Source: Streptomyces antioxidans (GTDB lineage: Bacteria > Actinomycetota > Actinomycetes > Streptomycetales > Streptomycetaceae). Taken from it: DNA of 64,000 nucleotides. Of this stretch, positions 22,052 to 31,212 are shown in pieces. Position numbers and translations under genes: made by a program. The DNA lies in the NCBI RefSeq assembly GCF_000968685.2, contig NZ_LAKD02000002.1, positions 32,668-96,667 of the forward strand, given 5' to 3'. The notes beneath the pieces were generated by a model. That model was not told the origin of the DNA and ran no database searches. It saw only the letters and a program-made list of their open reading frames with translations. Each line of letters opens with the position of its first letter. Positions within the stretch are counted from its first letter, which is position 1.

Positions 22052-23842
22052 TTAGGGGTTTGCTTTCAGTCCCGCTATCGGGTTCTTCAGGGTGCCGATC
22101 AGCTGGAGTGCGCCGGCCGGGTCCTGGAGGTCTACCATTTCGCGGTTGTTGCGGAGCTGGAGGCGGTTGAGGCAGGAGAGGGCGAAGTCCTGGGCGAACA
22201 TGTCGTACTGGGTGAACTTGTCCGCGAGGTGGGGGGCCGAGCGCTGGTAGGACAGGACGCAGTCGGCGACCGTCTGCCAGAAGGTGTCTTCCTCCAGTAG
22301 GCCCTCGCTGACGAGGATGCCGTTGAGGAAGCGGAGGAAGCAGTCGAAGACGTCCGTGAAGATCGAGAGGAGTTTCTTGTCCTCGGGGACGTCTACGCGG
22401 ATGCGTTCCACGGTCGGGGGGAGGACCGCGGTGGGGTCCATGACGGCGATCTCCTCGGCGATGTCCTTGAAGATCACGCGCTGGACGGCGCCGTCCTCGA
22501 TCACCAGGATGACGTTCTCGCCGTGCGGCATGAAGACCAGGTCGTAGGCGTAGAAGCTGTGCAGCACCGGGGTGAGGTACGCGTCCAGGTAGCGGCGTAG
22601 CCAGGTGGCGGGGGTGAGGCCGGATTCCTCGATGAGGGCGCTGACGAAGGAGGCGCCGTCGGGGTCGGTGTGGAGGAGGGAGGCCATCGTGGCCAGGCGC
22701 TGGCCGGGTTCCAGGGACGGGACGGGGCTCTCGCGCCACAGGGCCGCCAGCATCTTGCGGTACGGCGAGCCCTTCGCCGTGGCCGTCTCGTACTGGCGGT
22801 GGTGGTAGCCGATGGCGGCTCGTTCCCGGATGATGGAGAAGCCCTTCGACCGGAAGGTCTCGTCCGAGGCGATCAGGGACGCCAGCCAGTCGTTGATGGC
22901 CGGTGTCGCCTCCATGTACGCCGCCGACAGGCCCCGCATGAAGCCCATGTTCAGCACCGACAGCGCGGTCTTCACATAGTGCTTGGACGGGTCGCTGGTG
23001 TTGAAGAACGTCCGGATCGACTGCTGGGCCAGGTAGTCGTCGTCGCCGGGGCCCAGGCATACCAGGTGGTGCCGGGCGACCTCGGCGGCGAAGCTGACCG
23101 ACAGCTTGTTCCACCACTGCCAGGGGTGCACCGGCAGCAGGTGGTAGTCGGCCGGGTCCAGGCCGAGGTCGGTGAGGGTCCGTGCGAAGCGGGCGCGGGT
23201 TTCCTCGCTCAGTTCGGAGTGGATCAGGGCGTCGTAGTCCAGGTCCGCGGAGGACGTGAAGGTGGAGCGGTCGCGGCGGGCGGCGAGCCAGATCAGCTGG
23301 ACGGGACTCGCGGTCTCGGGGGCGTACGAGAGGTACTCGTGGATGCCGAAGCCCAGGCGGCCGTTGTTGGCGACGAAGCAGGGGTGGCCCTCGGTCATCC
23401 CCGTCTCGATCTCCTGGAAGCCGGACTTGGCCAGCTGTGCGGCGGCCTCCGGCTCGCCCGCCAGTTTGAAGGCCGTCCCGGACAGAGTGGAGCTGATCTC
23501 CTCGAGGTAGACCGGGAGGATGTCCTCGCTCAGGCCGAGCCGCCCGCGCAGCTCGATGAAGAAGTCCAGCGCGTCCAGGGGGAGTTCGGTGCCGGTCCGG
23601 TCGTGGCGGGTGATGCTGTCCGCCTCGACCAGCCAGTGGTCCAGGGCGAGGACCTGAGCGGCGAAGCGGTAGGTCACCGCCCCGTCGTCGCTGGTCACGG
23701 CGTAGCGGCCGTCGGGGCCGAGGAGCTCGGGCGTGAGCAGGCGCTCATGGGTGAACTCGGCGAGGGCCTTGCGGATGAGGAGGCGGCCCGCCCGGTCCCA
23801 TAGGTCGGGGGCGAGGTGGGCGACGGCGTCGCGGGGGCTCAT
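22052..23842 (-). CDS. desD: Desferrioxamine synthetase (NIS synthetase)
   Basis: A 596-aa IucA/IucC-type NRPS-independent siderophore synthetase that oligomerises and cyclises N-hydroxy-N-succinyl(acetyl)cadaverine using ATP. Family landmarks are GHPCFVANNGRLGFG, LLPVHPWQW, the ATP-site segment FFNTSDPSKHYVKTALSV and the C-terminal FMPHGENVILV. It overlaps desC by ATGA (TGA of desC at 23839) and is the last gene of the desABCD run. Length and motifs are those of an intact DesD. Confidence 0.95.
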   Translation of the reverse strand: MSPRDAVAHLAPDLWDRAGRLLIRKALAEFTHERLLTPELLGPDGRYAVTSDDGAVTYRFAAQVLALDHWLVEADSITRHDRTGTELPLDALDFFIELRGRLGLSEDILPVYLEEISSTLSGTAFKLAGEPEAAAQLAKSGFQEIETGMTEGHPCFVANNGRLGFGIHEYLSYAPETASPVQLIWLAARRDRSTFTSSADLDYDALIHSELSEETRARFARTLTDLGLDPADYHLLPVHPWQWWNKLSVSFAAEVARHHLVCLGPGDDDYLAQQSIRTFFNTSDPSKHYVKTALSVLNMGFMRGLSAAYMEATPAINDWLASLIASDETFRSKGFSIIRERAAIGYHHRQYETATAKGSPYRKMLAALWRESPVPSLEPGQRLATMASLLHTDPDGASFVSALIEESGLTPATWLRRYLDAYLTPVLHSFYAYDLVFMPHGENVILVIEDGAVQRVIFKDIAEEIAVMDPTAVLPPTVERIRVDVPEDKKLLSIFTDVFDCFLRFLNGILVSEGLLEEDTFWQTVADCVLSYQRSAPHLADKFTQYDMFAQDFALSCLNRLQLRNNREMVDLQDPAGALQLIGTLKNPIAGLKANP

Positions 23843-24582
23843 CGGGTCACTCCTTGGGCGTCGCGGGTGGTGTGGGTGGTGTGGGTGTCGCGGTCGGCCC
23901 GGTTGGTCTGAGTGGTCTGGGCGTCCCGGTCGGTCTGTCCGTCCCGACCACCCCCGTCGTCCCGACCACCCCCGTCAGCCCGTGTCCCCCGTCCCCTCCG
24001 TACCGCATCCGCGGCAAGCGCCGCGCGCGCCGTCTCGAATCGCTCGCGGGTGCAGATGCTGAGGTACGCGTCCTTCTCGGGTTTGGCGATCCGCTCGACG
24101 ATCTCGAAGCCCACGGCCGCGTTGAGCGCGTGCACCGCGTCGTTGCGCACATCCGGCTCCACGACCACGCGCCGGACGTGCGGGTCGGAGAAGCAGAACT
24201 CCATGACGGCCGTGATCACGGCGAGGGTGAAGCCGTGCACCGGGGTGTCGGTCGGCGCGCACAGGAAGTGCATGCCGACGTCCCCGGGCCGGGACGGGTA
24301 GAGACCGGCGAGTTCCACCCGCGACGGGTCGTAGCGCTCGGCCAGGAACGCCGGGCGCCCCTCGTGCAGGCCCATGAACGCGTCATGGTGCGGATGCTCG
24401 TGGATCCTGCGGTACTCGGCGGCGACCTCCGCCTCGTCCGCCTCCCGCATCATCCAGTACGACGCCTTGGGGTGGGTCACCCAGCCGTGCAGCAGCGCGG
24501 CTTCGGTCGCCGGGTCCAGGTCGCGCAGGGCGAAGGTACCCAGGCGCGAGTCGGTGTGCTCGAAGAACGGCGAGGGGGTCAT
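23839..24582 (-). CDS. desC: N-hydroxycadaverine acyltransferase with extra C-terminal tail
   Basis: A 247-aa GNAT-type acyltransferase that transfers succinyl/acetyl from CoA to N-hydroxycadaverine. The catalytic core covers about 185 residues ([53 protein letters not shown]). Beyond it lies a 55-residue hydrophilic tail rich in Arg, Asp, Gly and Thr, partly encoded by an exact 18-bp tandem repeat (23941-23976). Typical DesC proteins lack this tail. It overlaps desB and desD by 4 bp each. Confidence 0.92.
   Translation of the reverse strand: MTPSPFFEHTDSRLGTFALRDLDPATEAALLHGWVTHPKASYWMMREADEAEVAAEYRRIHEHPHHDAFMGLHEGRPAFLAERYDPSRVELAGLYPSRPGDVGMHFLCAPTDTPVHGFTLAVITAVMEFCFSDPHVRRVVVEPDVRNDAVHALNAAVGFEIVERIAKPEKDAYLSICTRERFETARAALAADAVRRGRGTRADGGGRDDGGGRDGQTDRDAQTTQTNRADRDTHTTHTTRDAQGVTR
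23941..23976. repeat. 18-bp perfect tandem repeat in desC
   Basis: Two exact copies, each starting GTCCCGACCACC and ending CCGTC, encoding DGGGRD-type units of the DesC C-terminal tail. It is flanked by further related TCGGTC/GGGTGT degenerate repeats, so the tail probably grew by slippage. Confidence 0.8.
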
Positions 24583-25886
24583 GACACGGCTCCTTCCGGT
24601 GCGCCGAACTCCTGGAAGGCGATGGACTTCTCCACCGGATAGTGCTCCCGCCCCAGCAGCTCACGGATGATCCACGAGTTGCGGTACGGGCCCATGCCCA
24701 GATCCGGGGAGGTCAGGCTGTGGGCGTGGGTGGCGCCGTTCTGGAGGAAGATGCCGCGCCCGGTGGTGTCGACGCTGTAGTTGCGGGCGACGTCGAAGCG
24801 GCCGTGGCGGTCCCAGCGGACGCGGTCGCGCACCGGGTCCAGGAAGGCGGGCACCTGGTAGCGGTAGCCGGTGGCCAGGACGAGGCCCTGGGTGGTGAGC
24901 GAGAAGTCCCGCTCCTGCTCGGTGTGGCGCAGCCCGAGGGTGTACGTGGCGGACTGCTCGTCGTACGCCGCGTCGGTGAGCGCGGTGTTGGTCAGCATTC
25001 GCGTGGGTACCGGGCCGGTCACGCTCTTCTGGTACAGGAGGTCGAAGATGCCGTTGATGAGGTCGGCGTCGATCCCCTTGAACAGGCCCTTCTGCTCACC
25101 CTCCAGCCGGTAGCGGGTGTCCTCGGGCAGCGCGTGGAAGTAGTCCACGTACTCGGGCGAGGTCATCTCCAGGGTGAGTTTGGTGTACTCCAGCGGGAAG
25201 AAGCGCGGGGAGCGGGTCACCCAGTTCAGCCGGTAGCCGTGGGTGTCGATGTCGGCGAGCAGATCCTGGTAGATCTCGGCCGCGCTCTGGCCGCTGCCGA
25301 CGATGGTGATGGACTCCTTGGACTGCAGTGCCCGCTTGTTCGCCAGGTAGTCGGTGTTGTGCAGCAGATCGCCGCCCAGGCCCCGGCACACCTCGGGCAG
25401 ATACGGCGGGGTGCCGGTGCCCAGCACCAGGTGGCGGGCGCGGTGGGTGGTGGTCTCGCCGCTGGCGGGGCGCAGGGCGCGCACCGTGTAGAGGCCGTCG
25501 GCCTCGTCGTACTCGACGCCGGTCACCTGGTGGCCGAAGCGGATGGACGGGAGCTTCGCGGCGGCCCAGCGGCAGTAGTCGTTGTACTCGGCGCGCAGCG
25601 GATAGAAGATCTCGCGTATGTAGAAGGAGTACAGCCGCCCCGATTCCTTGAGGTAGTTGAGGAAGGAGTACGGGGAGGTGGGATCGGCCAGGGTCACCAG
25701 GTCGGCCATGAACGGGGTCTGGAGGGTGACGCCGTCCAGCAGCATGCCCGGATGCCAGTCGAAGTCGGGCTTGCTCTCCAGGAACAGCCCGTCGAGTTCG
25801 TCGATCGGCTCGGTGAGGCAGGCGAGGCCCAGGTTGTAGGGGCCGAGCCCGACCGCGATGAAGTCATGGGTGTGCGGGGTGGGCAC
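24579..25886 (-). CDS. desB: Cadaverine N-monooxygenase (lysine/ornithine N-oxygenase family)
   Basis: A 435-aa flavoprotein that N-hydroxylates cadaverine with FAD, NADPH and O2. The FAD-binding [10 protein letters not shown] is near residues 13-22, the NADPH site GSGQSAAE in the middle, and the C-terminal ATGYRYQ motif is intact. It starts with GTG at 25886 behind GGAGAT, 27 bp after desA, and overlaps desC by ATGA. Confidence 0.95.
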   Translation of the reverse strand: MPTPHTHDFIAVGLGPYNLGLACLTEPIDELDGLFLESKPDFDWHPGMLLDGVTLQTPFMADLVTLADPTSPYSFLNYLKESGRLYSFYIREIFYPLRAEYNDYCRWAAAKLPSIRFGHQVTGVEYDEADGLYTVRALRPASGETTTHRARHLVLGTGTPPYLPEVCRGLGGDLLHNTDYLANKRALQSKESITIVGSGQSAAEIYQDLLADIDTHGYRLNWVTRSPRFFPLEYTKLTLEMTSPEYVDYFHALPEDTRYRLEGEQKGLFKGIDADLINGIFDLLYQKSVTGPVPTRMLTNTALTDAAYDEQSATYTLGLRHTEQERDFSLTTQGLVLATGYRYQVPAFLDPVRDRVRWDRHGRFDVARNYSVDTTGRGIFLQNGATHAHSLTSPDLGMGPYRNSWIIRELLGREHYPVEKSIAFQEFGAPEGAVS

Positions 25887-25913
25887 GAGGATCTCCGGCG
25901 GGGGTGAGGGGGC

Positions 25914-27500
25914 TCAGCTGGCGCGCGAGTGGCGGGGTCCGCCGAGCTCGGGCTCGATGTGGAGGGCCAGGTACTGACCGGCGTGTTCGGCCAGCAGGTC
26001 GAGGACGTACGCGATGTCCCTCAGCGAGGTCTCCGGGTTGAGCAGGGTGAACTTGAGGTAGTGACGGCCGTCGACGACGGTCCCGGCGACGACCGCCGCA
26101 CCGGAGGCGGCCAGCGCCTCCCGGGCGTGCAGATTGGCGCGGTCGACGAGGTCCGGGTTCAACGGCCCGCCGGACGGCGGTACGTAGCGGAAGACCAGCG
26201 TGGACAGCTGGGGCTCGGTGACCACCTCGTAGCGCGGATCGGTGTCCAGCAGGGACCATGCCCCGGCGGCCCGCTCCACCACCTCGTCGAAGAGCGCCCC
26301 GACGGCGTCCGCGCCCATGATCCGCAGGGTCAGCCAGAGCTTGAGCGCGTCGAAGCGGCGGGTGGTCTGGATGGACTTGTCCACCTGGTTGGGGATCAGT
26401 TTCCGGGCGCTGCGCTCGGGGTTGAGGTAGTCCGCGTGGTACGTGGCGTGGCTGAGCGTGGCGCGGTCGCGGACCAGGACGGCGCTGGAGCTGACCGGCT
26501 GGAAGAAGGACTTGTGGTAGTCCACGGTCACCGAGTCGGCGCGCTCGATGCCGTCCAGGAGGTGGCGGCGGGTCGGGGAGGCCAGCAGCCCACAGCCGTA
26601 CGCGGCGTCCACGTGCAGCCAGGTGCCGTGCCGCGCGCTGAGCTCGGCGATCTCGGGCAGCGGGTCGATGGAGCCGAAGTCGGTGGTGCCCGCGGTGGCC
26701 ACGACGGCCATGACGATCAGGCCCTCGCGGCGGCAGCGGTCCAGCTCATGGGCGAGGGAGACGGTCCGCATCCGGCGGTCCTGGTCGCAGGGGACCGGGA
26801 TGACGGCCTCGTAGCCGAGCCCCAGGATGGCGGCGGCCTTCTGGATGGAGAAGTGGCTGACCTGGGAGGTGAGGATGCGCAGCCGGGGCAGGAGCGCGGA
26901 TTTGGCGATCGTCTCGCCGGCGGCGACGGCCTTCTTCTCGGCCAGGGCGCAGGCCTCGTCGCGGGCCAGCAGCATCGCCTGGAGATTGGACTGGGTGCCG
27001 CCGCTGGTGAAGATGCCGTCCGCGGCCTCGCCGAGGCCGATGCGCTCGGCGGTCCAGTCGATCAGCCGACGCTCGATCAGGGTGCCGCCGGCGCTCTGGT
27101 CCCAGGTGTCGAGCGAGGAGTTGACGGCGGAGAGTACGGCCTCGCCCAGCAGTGCGGGGATCACCACGGGGCAGTTGAGGTGGGCCAGATAGCGCGGGTG
27201 GTGGAAGTAGACGGCGTCCTTGAGGTAGACGCCCTCCAGCTCCTTGAGCGCGGCGTCCGGATCGCCGAGCGGGCGCTCCAGGTCGATCGCGGAGACCTCG
27301 GGGGCGAGGTCGGCGGGGGTGACGCCGGTGAAGGGGCGCTCGGTGCGGGCGACGGTGGCGGCCACCAGGCTGACGCCGTCGGTCACGGAACGCCGATAGC
27401 GTTCCGCCGTACGGCCGTTGAAGAGGTGGGCCCTGCCATCCGCCGCCCCGGGTATCGGCTCCGGCGACGGGTCCTCAGCGGTCTGCGCGAGGAAACTCAC
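25914..27500 (-). CDS. desA: Lysine decarboxylase, PLP-dependent
   Basis: A 528-aa group II PLP decarboxylase that makes cadaverine from L-lysine, the first step of desferrioxamine synthesis. It shows YFHHPRYLAHLNCPVVIP, FTSGGTQSNLQAML, the cofactor-binding HVDAAYGCG and the Schiff-base lysine in VTVDYHKSFFQP. The GTG at 27500 with AGAAGGGAC is preferred over the upstream ATG. No iron box could be seen in the 300 bp before it. Confidence 0.95.
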   Translation of the reverse strand: MSFLAQTAEDPSPEPIPGAADGRAHLFNGRTAERYRRSVTDGVSLVAATVARTERPFTGVTPADLAPEVSAIDLERPLGDPDAALKELEGVYLKDAVYFHHPRYLAHLNCPVVIPALLGEAVLSAVNSSLDTWDQSAGGTLIERRLIDWTAERIGLGEAADGIFTSGGTQSNLQAMLLARDEACALAEKKAVAAGETIAKSALLPRLRILTSQVSHFSIQKAAAILGLGYEAVIPVPCDQDRRMRTVSLAHELDRCRREGLIVMAVVATAGTTDFGSIDPLPEIAELSARHGTWLHVDAAYGCGLLASPTRRHLLDGIERADSVTVDYHKSFFQPVSSSAVLVRDRATLSHATYHADYLNPERSARKLIPNQVDKSIQTTRRFDALKLWLTLRIMGADAVGALFDEVVERAAGAWSLLDTDPRYEVVTEPQLSTLVFRYVPPSGGPLNPDLVDRANLHAREALAASGAAVVAGTVVDGRHYLKFTLLNPETSLRDIAYVLDLLAEHAGQYLALHIEPELGGPRHSRAS

Positions 27501-27800
27501 GGTCTGTCCCTTCTGGAAACGAGCATGCGGGCGTGCGGATGGCCCGGGCATGCGAATGGGTGGGGGGAAGCGGCCCGCGGGCTGTGGGGGAGGGGTGGCC
27601 CGCGGCCTGACGGCACGGTGGGCGTGCGGGGGCGCCGGACCTGGCGGCGGGCGCGCCGGGGGCGCGCCGAGCGGCCGGCCGCCTGGCGTCCAGCGGTCGG
27701 TCCTGTGCGGTCCTTGAGACGGATTCAGTTGTGGGGTTGGGCTGTGCGGTGTGGTTGTGGATCCGGCTGTGGGGCGGAGAGCGGGTACGGCGGTGGGGGG
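27501..27800. other. Spacer between desF and desA
   Basis: A 300-bp, very GC-rich spacer with long G-runs on the plus strand and several short palindromes around GGCCCGCGG. I find no recognisable DmdR/IdeR iron box, gene or clear terminator. Confidence 0.5.
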
Positions 27801-28685
27801 TCAGTCGTCGGTCGCGGGGCCGGTGCCCGACACGGCCTCCTCGACGAGCTGCTCCTCACAGGCGCCCAGCCGCCAGTAGCCGGTGAAGGTGACCGCCTTA
27901 CGGTCGACGCCGCGCTCGCGCACCAGGTGGCGGCGGAGCGCCTTGACCGTTCCGGCCTCGCCCGCGATCCAGGCGTACGGCGTGCCGGAGGGCAGCTCGG
28001 CCGCGCCCACCGCGTCCAGCAGCAGGGCGGAGCGCGGGGTGCCGGGGGCCACGGCGTCCCGGACCAGCCAGGTGATCTCGGCTTTCGCTCCGGTGTGCAG
28101 CTCCTGGATGTCGTCTGCGTGCTGGACCTCGAGCCACACCCGTACGGGGAAGTCGGCGGGCAGCCATTCGAGGATGCCCGCGATGGCGGGCAGCGCGGTC
28201 TCGTCGCCGGTGATCAGGGCCCAGTCGGTCCCTGACGGCGGCCGGAAGTCCACCCCGCCGTTGTCCTCCACCACCGGGCCCAGCAGGGTGACGCGGTCGC
28301 CGGGCTCGGCGCGCGCGGCCCAGCGGGCGGCCGGGCCGCTGTCGTGGTGCAGCGCGAAGTCCACGTCGATCTCGTCGGGGTCGCGCCGCTGTTGGCGCAC
28401 CGTGTACGAGCGCATGATGCCGCGTTCGGCCGGGTCCATCGCCCGCCAGGTGGTGAACCAGCCCTCCCCGGCCTCGACCGGCACCACCGGGGCGGGCTGG
28501 CCGGGGTGCGGCAGGAAGAGTTTGAAGCGCTGGTCGCGGCCGCCGCTGGTGAAGTCCTTCAGACAGGTGCCGCCGAAGGTGATCCGCGCCATGGACGGTC
28601 CGAGCGAGCGGGTCCTTACGACCCGCGCGTCGAAGAACCGGAACGGTACGGCGGTGGTGGCGGTCTTGATGGCTGCGGTGGTCAT
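27801..28685 (-). CDS. desF: Siderophore-interacting flavoprotein (ferric reductase)
   Basis: A 294-aa SIP-family FAD/NAD(P)H oxidoreductase that would reduce the ferric siderophore in the cytoplasm and release iron. The FAD-binding [10 protein letters not shown] motif (R-x-Y-T), GDRVTLLGP, and a C-terminal SIP domain with [17 protein letters not shown] and GYWRLG are present. It lies between desE and desA on the same strand. Confidence 0.92.
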   Translation of the reverse strand: MTTAAIKTATTAVPFRFFDARVVRTRSLGPSMARITFGGTCLKDFTSGGRDQRFKLFLPHPGQPAPVVPVEAGEGWFTTWRAMDPAERGIMRSYTVRQQRRDPDEIDVDFALHHDSGPAARWAARAEPGDRVTLLGPVVEDNGGVDFRPPSGTDWALITGDETALPAIAGILEWLPADFPVRVWLEVQHADDIQELHTGAKAEITWLVRDAVAPGTPRSALLLDAVGAAELPSGTPYAWIAGEAGTVKALRRHLVRERGVDRKAVTFTGYWRLGACEEQLVEEAVSGTGPATDD

Positions 28686-28746
28686 GGGAGGAGGGTCTTC
28701 CCTTCGCTTGCCGTGGGGAGGCCGGGGCCAGCCGGTCGGCTGACCG

Positions 28747-29772
28747 TCAGCTGACCTTCTTCGCGTCCTGGATGGCCTTGGTGAGGGATTCGACGAACGG
28801 GGCCGCGCCGGCGTACGAGAAGCGCGGCTCGCTGCTCCAGGGGGTGATCTGACCGGCCTTGACCGCGGCCAGCTTGGACCAGGTCGGCTTGGAGGTCAGG
28901 TCCTTGGGCTGGAGGGTCGCGGTGCGGTTGTCGAGGAAGAGCACATCGGCGTCGTACTTGTCGGCGTTCTCCCAGCTGAGGCTCTCAAAGTAGCCGCCCT
29001 TGTCGGTCTTTTGGGGGACGACGAAGTCGACGCCGAGCTCGCTGAAGTAGATCAGGTCGGCATTGATCTTCGGGTTGGAGACATAGAAGAGATCGGCGCT
29101 GGCGGAGCACGCCATGACCTTGATCTTGTGCGATTTGACGGTTTTGCGCAGGGTCTCGGCGGCCTTCTCGAACCGCGCCTTGGCGTCGGTGACCTTCTTG
29201 GCCTTCAGATCGGCGCCGAGCGCCTCGGCCAGCGCGGCGTAGCGCTTGATGGGCTCGAGCATGGAGACCCGGCCGGTGGCGATGGCGGCGCTGGGGGCCA
29301 GTTGCAGGATCTTCTTCTTGCTGTCGTCCGGTATGTAGAAGAGCGCTCCCGGGTCGTACATGTTGGTGATCAGCAGATCGGGGCTGAGCGAGGCGTACTT
29401 CTCGACGTTGAACTGCCCCCAGGTGTTGCCCAGGGACGTGGCCTGGTCGACGGGGAAGTCGCCCGCCTGGACGTCCGGCTTGCCGTTCTTCAGCGTGGTC
29501 GGGCCGAAGACGCCGGTGATCTGCTTCTCGATGCCGAAGTCGTAGAGCGCGGCCGCCGCGGCGATGTAGGCGACGATGTGCTGCGGCCGGCCGTCGAGGC
29601 TGATCTTCTTCTTGCGGTCATCGGTGAACGACCAGGAGCCGCCGCCGTCGTCACCGCCGGAGCCCGAACCGCCGTTGTCCCCGCAGGCGGTGACCAGCGC
29701 TCCGAGTCCGAGGGCGCCGCCAGCGGCGAGTAGACCGCGGCGGGAGAGGGGGAGTGCTCTGGCCTGGCGCAT
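28747..29772 (-). CDS. desE: Ferrioxamine-binding lipoprotein
   Basis: A 341-aa periplasmic-binding-protein-family (FhuD/FecB-like, type III fold) lipoprotein that captures ferrioxamine for an ABC importer. The signal peptide has a twin-arginine-like SRRGLL and a lipobox LVTAC, followed by a Gly/Ser/Asp linker. ATG at 29772 is favoured over a GTG at 29811, which lacks any ribosome site. An iron box lies about 60 bp upstream, so expression should be repressed by iron through DmdR. Confidence 0.92.
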   Translation of the reverse strand: MRQARALPLSRRGLLAAGGALGLGALVTACGDNGGSGSGGDDGGGSWSFTDDRKKKISLDGRPQHIVAYIAAAAALYDFGIEKQITGVFGPTTLKNGKPDVQAGDFPVDQATSLGNTWGQFNVEKYASLSPDLLITNMYDPGALFYIPDDSKKKILQLAPSAAIATGRVSMLEPIKRYAALAEALGADLKAKKVTDAKARFEKAAETLRKTVKSHKIKVMACSASADLFYVSNPKINADLIYFSELGVDFVVPQKTDKGGYFESLSWENADKYDADVLFLDNRTATLQPKDLTSKPTWSKLAAVKAGQITPWSSEPRFSYAGAAPFVESLTKAIQDAKKVS

Positions 29773-29831
29773 GAAGGTGCTCTCTCTCGATGCATACGGG
29801 GACGTGGTCACGGGACGGCAACCCGAAGACG

Positions 29832-29850
29832 TAGTTAGGCTAACCTAACC
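29832..29850. promoter_or_regulatory. Iron box (DmdR/IdeR-type operator) of desE
   Basis: The sequence holds the palindrome TTAGGCTAA within AGTTAGGCTAACCTAACC, a close match to the actinobacterial iron-box consensus TTAGGTTAGGCTAACCTAA. It lies about 60 bp upstream of desE, where it would let Fe2+-DmdR repress the cluster. Confidence 0.85.
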
Positions 29851-29923
29851 AACCTGTTTGTCCAGTGGGCGGGGTCGTTCCGAACCTCACATCGAGGGGT
29901 TCATACGGCCGTTCAGCGCGGAA

Positions 29924-30934
29924 TCACAGGTCCAGCACCAATCGCGGGCCACGGCACCGTGAGACGCAGATCATCATCGTCTCGCCCGAGGCCCGCTCCT
30001 CGTCGGTGAGCACGGAGTCATGGTGGTCCACCTCCCCCTCGACCACGTCCGTCTCACATGTGCCACAGGTGCCCTCCTCGCAGGAGTACAGCACCGGTAC
30101 CCCCGCCGCCTCGACCGTGCGCAGCACGCTGCGCTCCGGCTCCACGGTGAGCGTCAGCCCGGAGCGGTTGAGCACCAACTCGAAGGCCCGGCCTCCCGGT
30201 TCGCCGCCCGCCCCGTCGTCACGGGGCTGGAAGCGCTCGGTGCGCAGGGACCCCTCGGGCCAGTCGCGGCACGCCGCCTCGGCGGCCTGGAGCAGCGGCT
30301 CGGGGCCGCAGCAGTAGACGAGGGTGCCGGGACCGGCCGGGGCGGTGCCGGACCCGGCCGGAGCGGTGTCGGGGTCTACCGGGGCGGTGAGATGCGGCAC
30401 GAGGTCGAGCGGCCCCTCCTCGTCCTGTGGCACCAGGCACACCTTGTCCCCGTGCCGGGCGGCGAGCTCGTCCGCGAAGGCCATCGAGGCGCGGGTGCGC
30501 CCGCCGTACAGCAGCCGCCAGTCGGCGCCCGCGGCCTCGGCGGCGGCCGTCATGGGGAGGAGCGGGGTGATGCCGATGCCGCCCGCGATGAACAGGTAGT
30601 GGGCCGCCGGGCGCAGCGCGAAGTGGTTGCGCGGCCCGCGCACCCGCACCGTGCTGCCCTCGGTGAGGGCGTCGTGCACATGGGCGGAGCCGCCGCGCCC
30701 GGCGGGGGCGCGGAGCACCGCGATCCGCCAGGAGGCGCGGTCGGCGGGGTCGCCGCACAGCGAGTACTGCCGGGTCGGGCCCGTGTCGAGGACGAGGTCG
30801 AGATGGGCGCCGGGCGCCCAGTCGGGGAGGTCGCGGCCCGCCGGGTGGCGCAGCGTCAGCGCCACCACATCCGAGGCCACCTCCTCCCTCCGGGCCACGA
30901 GCAGGGTGTCCTCGTACTCGCCGCCGGGGTTCAT
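29924..30934 (-). CDS. VanB-type phthalate-dioxygenase-reductase-family protein
   Basis: A 336-aa electron-transfer protein that passes electrons from NAD(P)H via FMN to a Rieske oxygenase. It has an FMN-binding RQYSLCGDP segment, NAD-binding IAGGIGITP, and a C-terminal plant-type [2Fe-2S] domain with ligands C285, C290, C293 and C323. It overlaps the 93-aa gene by ATGA and so belongs to one unit with the Rieske oxygenase upstream. Confidence 0.9.
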   Translation of the reverse strand: MNPGGEYEDTLLVARREEVASDVVALTLRHPAGRDLPDWAPGAHLDLVLDTGPTRQYSLCGDPADRASWRIAVLRAPAGRGGSAHVHDALTEGSTVRVRGPRNHFALRPAAHYLFIAGGIGITPLLPMTAAAEAAGADWRLLYGGRTRASMAFADELAARHGDKVCLVPQDEEGPLDLVPHLTAPVDPDTAPAGSGTAPAGPGTLVYCCGPEPLLQAAEAACRDWPEGSLRTERFQPRDDGAGGEPGGRAFELVLNRSGLTLTVEPERSVLRTVEAAGVPVLYSCEEGTCGTCETDVVEGEVDHHDSVLTDEERASGETMMICVSRCRGPRLVLDL

Positions 30935-31212
30935 GAACGGGGCTCCTTACGGTGGCCGGTGGGCTGGTGTTCAGAGGGACCGGCGGGATGGTGCCCGCTG
31001 GGGTGGGCGAGCATCCACTGCCACAGCTCGACCGGGTCCTCGGCGGTGCGCTCGGCGCCGCAGTGGCAGATCCCGTGCAGTACATCGGTGCCGGGCAGCC
31101 AGTCGATCCGGTACACCTCGGCCGTGGGCGTGCCGCTCGTCGGCCTGTCGCCCGCCGCCCACCCGTCGCCCGCCGCCACCCTCAACGGAGGCGCTGCGCG
31201 CCGCTCGTTCAT
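30931..31212 (-). CDS. Small CHCG protein between Rieske oxygenase and reductase
   Basis: A 93-aa soluble protein coupled by 4-bp ATGA overlaps to both the oxygenase and the reductase. It contains VYRIDWLPG, the motif GICHCGAER and PVELWQWMLAHPSGH. I do not recognise a characterised family. The tight coupling suggests an accessory or assembly role in the oxygenase system, and the Cys-His-Cys cluster could bind metal. Confidence 0.75.
   Translation of the reverse strand: MNERRAAPPLRVAAGDGWAAGDRPTSGTPTAEVYRIDWLPGTDVLHGICHCGAERTAEDPVELWQWMLAHPSGHHPAGPSEHQPTGHRKEPRS

Noticed and set aside
25929..28235. 768-aa plus-strand frame opposite desA and desF
   Set aside because: Antisense shadow over two well-supported des genes and their spacer.
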